A DNA stretch of 64,000 nucleotides from Psychrobacter urativorans (GTDB taxonomy: Bacteria; Pseudomonadota; Gammaproteobacteria; Pseudomonadales; Moraxellaceae): assembly GCF_001298525.1 (NCBI RefSeq), contig NZ_CP012678.1, positions 992,001 through 1,056,000 on the forward strand, read 5' to 3'. Made by a program: the position numbers and the translations under genes. A model generated the notes under the pieces. It saw only the letters and a program-made list of their open reading frames with translations. It did not search any database and was not told the DNA's origin. Below, piece after piece: positions 55,501 through 63,477 of this stretch (position 1 is its first letter; the number at the start of each line of letters is the position of its first letter).

Positions 55501-56923
55501 GCTGACGTAAAGCATCATCATCTTGAGTGAGGGTAACAGGCGGCGTTAGGTGCTGTTTAGAAGTTGTCGCTGAATGGCTTGATACAAAGGAAGTCGCGTC
55601 ACCGATTCTATGACGAATAGATTGCTCAGTGTCGTATATAGCGCTGTACAGCTCTTGTAGTTCGCGTTCAATCTGCCACTGCATTTGAGTAAAAAAAGCC
55701 TCTGAATCGGCGCTTTCGGTCAAATCAGCTATAATTTGACTGACTTGCGATTCGTAGAGCGTCCAGCCGCGCATGCCCAGCTGTCGCTTTATTTGTTGTA
55801 ACGGTTGTAATAACGTGCGTGGTTGCGCTAAGCCAAAAATAACGGCTTCAATCTCACTTAAAATACGTGGTAAAAATTGTAATATCGCGTCAGTAGACTG
55901 TGGTAAATGATTTAATATGGTTTGGGCATGAGCATTGATATGCGGCAAGCTACTCAGCTGAATATAGATATCGGCAATCAAATTTTCGATCAGATGAGAC
56001 GATAAACTGTGATGGGATACGCTTATAGAATCTTGTGCATTTTTGTCTAAATCTGGCTGGCTTAACGCTTGGGCAACACGCAAGTGGCTCTCTTGCTCAG
56101 TTTGCAAGCAGTAAGCATCAATGACTTGCTCTAATTTTGCTAGTAATGCAGCATACTCTAAAGGCAACGGCTCATCATTCTGCGCTAGACTGTTTAGCCA
56201 CAGCTCAGTCACATACCATAAGCGCTGCTGTAGAGTATTACTGGTAGAGTTCCATAAATAATGACTAACTTTTTCAAGTAGCGTCAATATTGGCAACTGA
56301 TTGCTGTTTTCAGCCAGTAGTTTTTGTACTTTTCGACGCCAAACGGTCAGTAATTGTCGATATTGCGGCGCTTGCAAAGTAATAACTGCTGTTACTTTAG
56401 GAACAACGATGCTCACATCATGATGAAAGGTAGCAGCATCGTGAGGTGTATGTTTGCTTGCGTCCGTAAAGCCCGTTTCTGCACTTTGTTCATGGTTTAC
56501 TTGTTCAGATGGCGTGGTGTTTGCGACTATCTGCGTCAGTATTTCACTGGTTTTAACAAGTAAAGAACCACGATAGCTGCCCGTTTGCACATATTGTGTG
56601 AGCTCATACTGCAACAGTTGATGCGCAAACCGAGCTTTTCTGCACTGTTCAGCACTCAGCGCGTTATGGTTGCCAACTTCTGCTAATAAACTTAGTTTCG
56701 CCGCTAAATCAGCCAAGCGCGGTAAGTTAACCATCACTAACGTGCTACTAAGCTGATGGTACTCCCGCATCATCGCTGCAAAACCAATAACTTCGAAATC
56801 AATAGCCTCAGAATCAACAGGGTCGGCATCTTTTTGCCAGCCATCAGACAACTGCGATAATTGCTCATTGAATAGTGGCAACAACCACTCAAGCGTCACC
56901 ATTTCATTGGGCTGGTTCTTCAT
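49589..56923 (-). CDS. chpA: Hybrid sensor kinase ChpA of the Pil-Chp system
   Basis: 2444 residues, close to Pseudomonas ChpA (about 2470). Five HPt-type domains have visible phospho-His sites at about H751, H984, H1182 (the last variant, LRAASG), H1518 and H1695. The CheA-type dimerisation and kinase part has the N-box HMLRNAVDHG near residue 2018 and GRGVGMD later. A CheW-like domain follows at about 2150-2290, and a C-terminal receiver with phospho-acceptor Asp2367. The first 700 residues are helical without a canonical HPt. It phosphorylates PilG and PilH. AGGA lies seven bases before the ATG. Confidence 0.95.
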   Translation of the reverse strand: MKNQPNEMVTLEWLLPLFNEQLSQLSDGWQKDADPVDSEAIDFEVIGFAAMMREYHQLSSTLVMVNLPRLADLAAKLSLLAEVGNHNALSAEQCRKARFAHQLLQYELTQYVQTGSYRGSLLVKTSEILTQIVANTTPSEQVNHEQSAETGFTDASKHTPHDAATFHHDVSIVVPKVTAVITLQAPQYRQLLTVWRRKVQKLLAENSNQLPILTLLEKVSHYLWNSTSNTLQQRLWYVTELWLNSLAQNDEPLPLEYAALLAKLEQVIDAYCLQTEQESHLRVAQALSQPDLDKNAQDSISVSHHSLSSHLIENLIADIYIQLSSLPHINAHAQTILNHLPQSTDAILQFLPRILSEIEAVIFGLAQPRTLLQPLQQIKRQLGMRGWTLYESQVSQIIADLTESADSEAFFTQMQWQIERELQELYSAIYDTEQSIRHRIGDATSFVSSHSATTSKQHLTPPVTLTQDDDALRQLRIAVEEVKHSFNDYVQRQQSYLLPTPEAFAEISGAFDDMGLLEVRQVTDKLGVLFAQLAANDIKVLSWNLIQALADGLSSIELLLDYLAQQVFDQPLLAQASFHTDNAEQLVAALILNPFDSMASEHLVTHRSAQAQVKDVVRYDDSGEIIPNIVIDVVDSADTSIVLSVEDSNAEKSTVKDSNIKDSAVCHDNVDNTTDLYGGQELQGDTVVESAVLQAARSQLQADSFELDKEIRNNFIEEAYEIISDVEEFLSIWAQDSQDLTPLMEVRRGFHTLKDSGRLVGAFSISEMAWAIENLLNRMLDQTLSITDQVVELVLQTSQYLPILVADFNAAHPPSIDPAITILQSNNLLSGQPIDDGMNVPGLPSVDGVDGVDKGQNQTALMDNNAKFEHDYATEENSLVEDNAENIDIKNIKNQEDSSQEDEVASAHSTAAPCVNLEMPLVLVPFLKATEQLPADTLDADPDIKEIFIEEAEEVLAEIIPLHSNWQQAPEILKALPDIRRGFHTLKGSGRMVGANYTGELAWAIEDMLNRILDHTIQVSADIVELIGDVLAAYPELIKIFAEDDSTATNKSYPAIVPLWVACAQAYSKQLGAEFNYPDVRAQWLDRSFAELSDSHATTAIADETNIADVPIDNALETFHAVNEKMAEAPAVMSDQSKEEQEFCKIFVDEAQTLLQDINDFASAHKGQLQVEVSDKIVRAFHTLRAASGSSALVAISEVSAAIEQSLVQLQQQDIMMNAQHLQALTQSTALIESYLMAYEQSVVQQSVAVDTDATSQEAFSSLQMMLSKLESMPKGINSKLSVAQLLKSDVDGLLDADYKLRPALSNPDAEDILTYIQQQRAQIARLSTQTTKSPKFTLILSALDNAYEHISEHPESVHSESMQQLLLAGHAQLVSLFDSLAGSMSLKIDAQVIVDLQTLSTSDADIHDTLFDESINAEVNEAPDCVNEIIDTTIDATTIDELSTDNDDIQSAIVINAVESVQADELQLEAIDTDIELLEVFLEEAQELDSAIAQTFSKWRTDIDNIAILKTLQRHLHTIKGGARMAGIHSIGDLTNEAESVYDAFVEARLQPTAQWLTVMQLVQGTLSLQIDYVVRYQESFFAQELIAQLQQFERADELPTTVTLVLPALQNHMGTNEDTELGNDADIEAAYEIVSLDSLIVQSWTDGLPDPDILEVFLEEADELIASSNKYLQLFLNNISDIVALQALQRDLHTIKGGARMVAANGIADLAHEMETVYEELAIRRRPATKMISQLLVTCHDWLADAVFVLKSQLNPPMPSSLVTALQQFSKNPDSLKSIPIESLQTQLNAIFAAKTKRESVLGVDSIALMPPMAGSFTEQEQSNSTNEMMRISGSLIERMINLSGESAINRARIDMGMSSLTLSIEEMGTTVQRLADQLRRMEIELEQQILSQIDDEELIANEDFDPLEMDQYSSLNQLSKSLTESASDLIDINSTLLEKTRDSENLLLELSRTQTELQDGLMNSRMVPFARLTPRLERIVRQTANELNKSVELSIVNADDEMDRTILERITSPLEHMLRNAVDHGIESPQTRMNAGKNRSGQITLEILREGSEIVIHLTDDGRGINVDAVRRKAISQGLIDANDNSLSELDVMQYIFNAGLTTTKQVTQISGRGVGMDVVISEVRQLGGVVSVTSESGQGSCFTLRVPLTVAVSDALVVRAADRYYAIPLVQIERVVRINPEKLYDYYQSGEPTMRIEEADYRVRYLNDILTGNKLNELVVSTNTSLPVIIVKNRAGQKLALQVDQIAGSRIEVVVKPLGKQLSHLAGISAATIMGDGSVMLILDLIALLRNAPALKESTKALGANARNTMSQTTVLVVDDSVTVRKVTSRFLERQGITAVVAKDGIDAMEILQELTPDLILLDIEMPRMDGFEVATQVRFNKRLRQIPIIMITSRTGEKHREHAFEIGVNDYMGKPFQEKELLGKIQNLLGTKISLTHDG

Positions 56924-57165
56924 AGGATTATCCTAACTCGTTTATCGTTAATCCACGCGGCCATATCAAATTGCTATCGTGATTAGGGGTTATCAAAGCT
57001 GCTTATCACTACGGTATGCATGGTAATAAGGTATGCATAGTAAGATAGTATCGATAATCAGCGCTGACATCGTCTTTCCGGCTGGTGCTAACTTTAATTT
57101 TTCTAGAAAAATTTCACATTTTAAAAAAAATTGCGACTATTTGTTATACTTATCAATTTATACAC

Positions 57166-58149
57166 TCATATACTTATCTTTTGCCATGCATTAACCTGTG
57201 GATGCTTAATACGGCGCATATTATGCGGACGCCACCCTAACCCTTCACCAGGTGCTAAGATAATATGACCGCCTAGCGCACATTGGGTTGCTAATCTGGT
57301 TAAAATATCACGCTGGTCAAACTGACGAAAATATATCAATACATTTTGGCACATAATGACCTGTTGCAAATGGGCAGTCGGCATGGCTTTCGTAAAAATA
57401 TTATGCCATGTAAAATTGACGTGTTTGCGCAACTCATCATTAACCTGCCAAAGCGACTCTGTAACCATCTGCGAAGATGACGTTACTATGTCATCAGACA
57501 TGACCACTGGCTGTAGAAACTGCTGACAAGATGCTGGCATAAGCTGGCATTGACGGTATTCATACTGACCGACGCGTGCCCGCACTAAGGCTTGCTGTCT
57601 CACATCTGTTCCTAAAATGAGATATTTATCTAACTGCTGTGCCGCTAAATTCATTGCCAATGACCATACTTCTTGTCCTGCTGAACAGCCTACACTCCAA
57701 ATGCGAAAGGTAGCGTCTATTTCTTTATCATTGTCTTTATCATTATTATGGTCATTGTGTGACAACAGTTGCACGTGTTGCTGATTCGCGAGCATTGCCA
57801 GCTCAGTGACAAACTGTATCGATGGCAGATGCCGAAAAAAACGACTTTCAGGAATCAATACCATATCCAGTAAGTTCTGACGTATCTCTCTATCTGTCTG
57901 CACCGCTGCCCATAATTTTTTTACAGACAGCCCTTGGTTATTGGCAGTATTATTCACAGCATTCAACAGCCATTGCAGCTGTTCATCAGGCAGTACAAAA
58001 CCAACTTCTTTTTCAATAAATTGTCGCCAGTGACTGGCATTAGCAACAGTAAGTGGTACGGAGGAGTTGAGCGCTCTCAAGGAGTGGTGCACCTTGTTAT
58101 TTATAGCGCTACGTCGCTGCAAACCGTTTGCTTTATTATAATTATTCAC
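57166..58149 (-). CDS. pilK: Chemotaxis methyltransferase PilK (CheR-like)
   Basis: 327 residues. CheR N-terminal helical part, then IPESRFFRH (substrate entry), WSVGCSAGQE (SAM-binding) and the ILGTDVRQQALVRAR and NVLIYFRQ segments. It methylates PilJ glutamates. It starts with GTG, with AGG a few bases upstream. Between pilJ and chpA, the usual cluster order. Confidence 0.92.
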   Translation of the reverse strand: MNNYNKANGLQRRSAINNKVHHSLRALNSSVPLTVANASHWRQFIEKEVGFVLPDEQLQWLLNAVNNTANNQGLSVKKLWAAVQTDREIRQNLLDMVLIPESRFFRHLPSIQFVTELAMLANQQHVQLLSHNDHNNDKDNDKEIDATFRIWSVGCSAGQEVWSLAMNLAAQQLDKYLILGTDVRQQALVRARVGQYEYRQCQLMPASCQQFLQPVVMSDDIVTSSSQMVTESLWQVNDELRKHVNFTWHNIFTKAMPTAHLQQVIMCQNVLIYFRQFDQRDILTRLATQCALGGHIILAPGEGLGWRPHNMRRIKHPQVNAWQKISI

Positions 58150-58365
58150 ACAGCCTACTATTGTTATTATTGATGGACACTATTTGCTAGCCAAATTGCT
58201 TGCCTGCCCAACTTCATAAATAGCACAGTTAGAAATTTATAAATAAAATCTCACAAGTAGAAATTTATAAGTAAAAAGGCATAATTTTGCTAGACCTAAG
58301 CAATATCAGCACATCAACGCTATATGCTGGCAACAGCCGCTGAAAATATGTACCCATTATTAATA

Positions 58366-59766
58366 TTATATAATTTGAAAGTTATTATGTTCGTCATGCG
58401 AGAATTCATCATCATTAGATAACTTAAAGCCAGTCACCGATTCTTGTAATGCCACTGCCATTTCACTCAATTCACCAACAGAACGCGCAGTCGCCATCGT
58501 ACCAGAGGACGTTTGTGAGGTAATGTCTTGAATAATATTCATGGTATTAGAGATATGACCGGCAGAATCAGCCTGTTGCTGTGCGGCATTAGAGATGTTT
58601 TGAATCAACTCTGCGAGCGTATTAGAAACGCTCTGTACTTCTTCTAGTGCTTCACCCGCATCTTTCGCTAAACGTGCACCGCGAACCACTTCTGAAGTGG
58701 TTGATTCCATCGACATAACCGCTTCACTGGTATCCGCCTGAATGGTTTTTACCAAGGTTTCAATCTGCTTCGTGGCATTGGCTGAACGCTCAGCCAAACG
58801 CTGAACTTCGTCGGCAACCACCGCAAAACCACGACCCGCTTCGCCCGCCATCGACGCCTGAATAGCAGCGTTCAATGCCAAGACGTTGGTTTGGTCAGCA
58901 ATGTCATTAATCAAGCTCACGATATCACCAATCTCTTGTGAAGACTCGCCCAAACGCTTGATACGCTTTGAGGTTTCTTGAATCTGATCACGAATCACGT
59001 TCATACCTTCAATAGAGCGCTGTACCACGTCGGCACCATTATAAGCGATGGCAACAGAACGCTGAGCAACCGTAGCCGACTCAGTAGCATTGGTTGATAC
59101 TTGGTCAATAGATACAGCCATCTCGTTAATTGCTGCTGATACACCAGCGATTTCCTGCGCTTGATGCTCAGAGGCTTCCGCAAGCTCAACGGCATTCATC
59201 TGCGTTTGCTCAGAGGACTGGGAAACTCGATCAGCCGTGCTGTTAATGACCAGTACGAGCTGACGCAATTGGTCAATAGCAAAGTTCACTGAGTCAGCAA
59301 TCGCGCCCGTAAAATCTTCTGATACGGTTGCGTTGACCGTTAGATCGCCTTCAGCCAAATCACCAAGCTCATCAAGTAGGCGCAAAATAGCAATCTGATT
59401 ACGCTCATTCTCTTCTTGGATTTGGCGTGCGCGTTCTGATTCTGTTTCTGCTTCTTGACGGCGACGCAGGGTTTCTTTTTCGATCATGATACGTTCAGAA
59501 CTACCACGCTGCTGCAATAGTTGCGATAGCGCATATAAAACACCCACCATACCTAATAAAAATATAGCGGCAGGCAGCACTATCACTTCGTTAAAATCAC
59601 TTAAATGAACACTGAATTTTGATAAGGAATTAATCAGCCAAACTAAACTGAACACCCCAATCAAGGCAAAAAACCCTAATAGTATTTTTTCTTTATTATT
59701 GGAATCATTATTGGCTAGCATTTTTCCATAAGAGCCAGTGACAAGGCTTTTGGTAACATCACTCAT
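58366..59766 (-). CDS. pilJ: Type IV pilus chemoreceptor PilJ, lacking a periplasmic domain
   Basis: 466 residues, against about 680 in Pseudomonas PilJ. Two membrane helices (27-48 and 61-84) are separated by only about 12 residues, so there is no periplasmic ligand-binding domain. A HAMP-like region (about 128-170) and a full methyl-accepting signalling domain follow, with the hairpin tip around [32 protein letters not shown] (about 265-300). It signals to ChpA through PilI. Single reading frame; no sign of a frameshift loss. Confidence 0.92.
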   Translation of the reverse strand: MSDVTKSLVTGSYGKMLANNDSNNKEKILLGFFALIGVFSLVWLINSLSKFSVHLSDFNEVIVLPAAIFLLGMVGVLYALSQLLQQRGSSERIMIEKETLRRRQEAETESERARQIQEENERNQIAILRLLDELGDLAEGDLTVNATVSEDFTGAIADSVNFAIDQLRQLVLVINSTADRVSQSSEQTQMNAVELAEASEHQAQEIAGVSAAINEMAVSIDQVSTNATESATVAQRSVAIAYNGADVVQRSIEGMNVIRDQIQETSKRIKRLGESSQEIGDIVSLINDIADQTNVLALNAAIQASMAGEAGRGFAVVADEVQRLAERSANATKQIETLVKTIQADTSEAVMSMESTTSEVVRGARLAKDAGEALEEVQSVSNTLAELIQNISNAAQQQADSAGHISNTMNIIQDITSQTSSGTMATARSVGELSEMAVALQESVTGFKLSNDDEFSHDEHNNFQII

Positions 59767-60005
59767 CGTGCTTATTCCTTCCAGACAGTCGTCTAAGTCG
59801 TATCGTGACTGACTTCAATTATGGCAAACCACCAGCGCTTGCTAGCAATAATCCTGATTAAAGTCTTTATGATTGCCGACATATCAATGTTGCATGCCAG
59901 TCGTTTTTATCTATATCTCGTTATTATCTTTATCTCGTTATTAATCTATGCTTTGTAATCAATACATAAAAAAAGTCTTTATCGTCAACTGCTAAGCGTA
60001 AAATA

Positions 60006-60536
60006 TTATATCGCCGCATCAACATAACGTGGGTCTTGAGCCAATAAACTGGGCATAAAAATAAACCAATCTTGCTCATTTTTTAAAAACTTACCATGGT
60101 TATAAGGCGCAAAAGGCGAATCAATATGGATAGACTCAGCGCGGTATTCACGGCGCGTAAACTGCTCAATGCCCAGCACTTTATCCACCAACAAACCTAC
60201 AAATGTAGACTGATGATCAATGACCAGCACTTTCCGTTGGCTCATCTGCCGCGAACGGCTGGGAATATGTAAGAATTTTGCCAAATCAGTCAACGGCAGC
60301 AGGCGACCACGAACGTTGGCAATGCCCACTAGCCAAGGCTGTACCAGCGGCATACTCGTGTATTCAGGCATCATGAGCACTTCAGATATCTCACCCAGCG
60401 GCGCAACCAGACGCTGACCACCAATTTCGAACACCACACCGCGCCAATCAGCCCCTTGACCACCTTGACGACCACTTTTGCGGGCTTTCGCTAAATCCGC
60501 TAGGCGCAATAACTCTATGAATCCTCTAGAAGCCAC
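60006..60536 (-). CDS. pilI: Coupling protein PilI (CheW-like)
   Basis: 176 residues. CheW core: VFEIGGQRLVAPLGEISEVLMMP, GIANVRGRLLPLTDL, then GLLVDKVLGIEQF. It links PilJ to the ChpA kinase. Starts with GTG; GGAG lies six bases upstream at the end of pilH. Three bases after pilH, so tightly coupled. Confidence 0.92.
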   Translation of the reverse strand: MASRGFIELLRLADLAKARKSGRQGGQGADWRGVVFEIGGQRLVAPLGEISEVLMMPEYTSMPLVQPWLVGIANVRGRLLPLTDLAKFLHIPSRSRQMSQRKVLVIDHQSTFVGLLVDKVLGIEQFTRREYRAESIHIDSPFAPYNHGKFLKNEQDWFIFMPSLLAQDPRYVDAAI

Positions 60537-60539
60537 AAG

Positions 60540-60902
60540 TTACTCCAATACGGTACGAATAATATGCATCAACTCGGCTTCATTTATAGGCTTGGTCAAG
60601 TACTCTTTTGCACCTTGACGCTTGCCCCACACCCGATCCGTTTCTTGATTTTTGGTGCTGATAATAACTACTGGGATATGAGCCGTGGTTTTACCACGTG
60701 TGATTTTTCGGGTAGCTTGAAAACCGTTCATTTCAGGCATCACCACGTCCATCAAAATCACATCTGGTAAGTGTGCCAGTGCCATCGCACATCCTTCCTC
60801 ACCATTGCTGGCTTCTAACACTTGAAAATTATTTTTTGCAAGCATGTCACGAAATTTCGCCATTTCAGACGGCGAATCATCGATAACCAATACAGTTGTC
60901 AT
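60540..60902 (-). CDS. pilH: Response regulator PilH
   Basis: 120-residue single-domain receiver. Acidic pocket D8-D9, phospho-acceptor Asp52 (ILMDVVMP) and the YLTKP lysine near 103. It opposes PilG in the Pil-Chp output, controlling pilus retraction and twitching. Second in the cluster, before pilI. Confidence 0.93.
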   Translation of the reverse strand: MTTVLVIDDSPSEMAKFRDMLAKNNFQVLEASNGEEGCAMALAHLPDVILMDVVMPEMNGFQATRKITRGKTTAHIPVVIISTKNQETDRVWGKRQGAKEYLTKPINEAELMHIIRTVLE

Positions 60903-61107
60903 GGGTATTTCCTTTGTTTTTTATTATATCGGTTATATCGGTCACTATGTAGGACGAATATCTCCTAAAATGACGTGCTAGGCTGTCTGATTTAGCAGTG
61001 ACAATGATAGATTTAAGCATGCAATGAATAACGAGCTGCGCACAAAACAGTCAGTACTATTTTCGAGGTCAGCATTGATGACACTCATAGCCATTACAAG
61101 ATAGCCA

Positions 61108-61488
61108 TTACGAGCGATATTGATTAATCGCGTCGAATAATTCATCTTTACTGAATGGTTTGGTTAGATATTCATCAGAACCGACAATACGTCCACGAGC
61201 CTTATCAAATAGACCGTCTTTTGAGGACAGCATAATCACCGGTTTATTGGCATAATCCGGATTATTTTTAATCAAAGCGCAGGTCTGATAGCCATCTAAA
61301 CGTGGCATCATGATATCAACGAAAATGATATCTGGATTGTTATCAACAATCTTAGCGAGGGCATCAAAACCATCGATAGCCGTTACCACGTCACAACCCG
61401 CCTTTTGTAACAACGTCTCTGCGGTGCGGCGAATGGTCTTTGAGTCATCAATAACCATGACCTTTAAGCCATCAAAATTATTTTCCAT
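61108..61488 (-). CDS. pilG: Response regulator PilG
   Basis: 126-residue single-domain receiver from the ATG at 61488, which has AGGA eight bases upstream. Acidic pocket D14-D15, phospho-acceptor Asp58 (FVDIMMPRLDG) and YLTKPF lysine. PilG promotes pilus extension and links the system to cyclic-di-GMP or cAMP control in Pseudomonas. It opens the minus-strand pil-chp cluster. Confidence 0.93.
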   Translation of the reverse strand: MENNFDGLKVMVIDDSKTIRRTAETLLQKAGCDVVTAIDGFDALAKIVDNNPDIIFVDIMMPRLDGYQTCALIKNNPDYANKPVIMLSSKDGLFDKARGRIVGSDEYLTKPFSKDELFDAINQYRS

Positions 61489-61985
61489 TATCATTATCCT
61501 ATAAACGACTGTTTATTATTAATACGATTTATTTTTATATTTGAGTCATAACCTATCGGCTACTATACGCGCTTTGCTGACTTCTGACATTATCTATGAG
61601 CAGCTATTTTAAAGCATGAGATACAAAAGTTGGTACAAATTACTATAATCTTTATCTAAAAGACATATCAACCAGTTGAGAATGGTAACTTACGTATACT
61701 ATTTTTGTCATAACACGTCTATAGCTGCTATTTTGTAACAATTATGTATCATTGACAAACAGTGTGCTCGTTTTATCACAATCTGCGCAGATAATCCAGT
61801 CATTTAATCCTGACGACCCTATTACTAATAAAAAATGATGACATAACATGACATCATTACCAGATAATTATTTGATAAATTTATATATAGCGGCATCACA
61901 TCGCGTCTATTGTTATCGCGCAGTGGTTACTTTCGCTATATAATTTATATCATTAAAAATAGGTTGATAACGGTGATGGCTAATG
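61489..61985. other. Divergent spacer between pilG and the HlyD-like gene
   Basis: About 500 AT-rich bases. It must contain the promoters of pilG and of the plus-strand adaptor gene; only a weak promoter-like TTGACA-N16-TATCAC at 61752-61779 is visible. No gene is supported here. Confidence 0.5.
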
Positions 61986-63194
61986 ATGGGCTTAAGATTT
62001 TTAGAAAGTGGGAAAAACCGTGTTTTGCAGAGTGTTATATTCAGCAGCTTATCACGCTCTTGGTCACAATTTTGGTCATGGTTTTGGTTCATCAACGTCA
62101 TTGTTATGACAGGATTACTAAGCGCTTGCCAACCGCCAACGGCTACTGAAAATAGCGAGAAAGTGAACTCATCCATTATTATTAGTGAAGATAGCGTCAC
62201 GATGGCACCAGAATATATTCTGAGTATTAAAACCTTACGCTATCAGCCAAGCCTTGGTTTACAAGGGATTATTGAACCTATTAAGCAAGCGCGGCTAAGC
62301 GCAGCGCAAGATTTACATATCGAAGAAGTACTGGTCACAAACGGTCAGTGGGTAGAAAAAGGAGCGCCATTACTGATCGTTCAGCGTCCAACTGTGGGCG
62401 ATAGTGTCATCGTAGAAAATGATAATGATAATGACCAATCACCTCAGAAAACAGAAAACTCATTATCTGAACCAGTCACCAACCCAGCATCAAATAAGCG
62501 CATTGACGATAGCAAACAAATAAATGACCAGATTGTCCAAGACGACCTTACCCCAGTTACCCTAATAGATACCGAGCAGCTAATCACTATCCGTGCCAGC
62601 TTTGCAGGGCGCGTAGATAACCTCTATGTCGGCACTACGCAAAACGTGAAGGCACACGAGCCACTTATGCGTTTAAGTGACGATACTGCTTTACGCTTTA
62701 TTGCCACCCTACCCATTCAGGCTAAATCGCAACTATCGGTCGGGCAGACAGTTAATTTTACTGCTGCCGGTCAGATAGATACATTTACAGGACAAGTCAG
62801 TAAATTGACCGTAAACCGTCCATCCAATCAATTATTGGTCGATGTTCATGTCGTTAAAAATGACGTTAGTCGCGGTAAACTACCCCTTAATACTGCCGTC
62901 TCGGGGCGAGTTGATTATGGACAAATAGAAGTGGGCACGATTGTACCGGCACACGGCATTCATGATGTTGACTTGACTGAATTGCAAAAGCCACCCTATA
63001 AACCGTCATCGCCACTCACCGCTAATGTTTGGACGATCAAACAAGACCAACGTCTCACCCGTCAGTCGGTTGAAGTCATTGAGTATGACCCTAGCACCAA
63101 ACAATATCTAATCGCCGGTATCAGTAATGACAGTTTAATTTGCTTGGCTGACTTACCACTTGAGTCTGCAGGTAAAAAAGTGGTGATTTTATAA
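61986..63194 (+). CDS. HlyD-like membrane-fusion lipoprotein, orphan
   Basis: 402 residues from the ATG at 61986. A long n-region leads to a lipobox LLSAC (Cys48). Two half-motifs of a lipoyl/barrel-sandwich domain (AAQDLHIEEVLVTNGQWVEKGAPLLIVQ and IRASFAGRVDNLYVGTTQNVKAHEPLMRLSD) flank a low-complexity Asp/Asn/Gln insertion of about 60 residues, then a beta-barrel. This is the RND or ABC periplasmic-adaptor fold, but no permease or TolC gene lies in the window. An OmpR-family regulator follows. Confidence 0.8.
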   Translation: MGLRFLESGKNRVLQSVIFSSLSRSWSQFWSWFWFINVIVMTGLLSACQPPTATENSEKVNSSIIISEDSVTMAPEYILSIKTLRYQPSLGLQGIIEPIKQARLSAAQDLHIEEVLVTNGQWVEKGAPLLIVQRPTVGDSVIVENDNDNDQSPQKTENSLSEPVTNPASNKRIDDSKQINDQIVQDDLTPVTLIDTEQLITIRASFAGRVDNLYVGTTQNVKAHEPLMRLSDDTALRFIATLPIQAKSQLSVGQTVNFTAAGQIDTFTGQVSKLTVNRPSNQLLVDVHVVKNDVSRGKLPLNTAVSGRVDYGQIEVGTIVPAHGIHDVDLTELQKPPYKPSSPLTANVWTIKQDQRLTRQSVEVIEYDPSTKQYLIAGISNDSLICLADLPLESAGKKVVIL

Positions 63195-63477
63195 TTTCTA
63201 ATCGTATGCGTTACTATCGTTTATAACCGTATGCGTTACATTGCGTAGAAATATTAACAAAGGGTATCTTGTTTGCTATCACAGTAGTTAGGCACAATAG
63301 GAGCAGTATTAAATCTTTAAACTTAATGTAAGATTAAGCGCTTATACATTTTTAAAAATCTATAATAAGTCAGTTATAATGAATCATAGATTGACGACAT
63401 TTAATACGAAATCTAAATAAATAATAATGACAATTAAAACTCTAATTAAACATCCCTCTTAACTAAAGGACACCACC

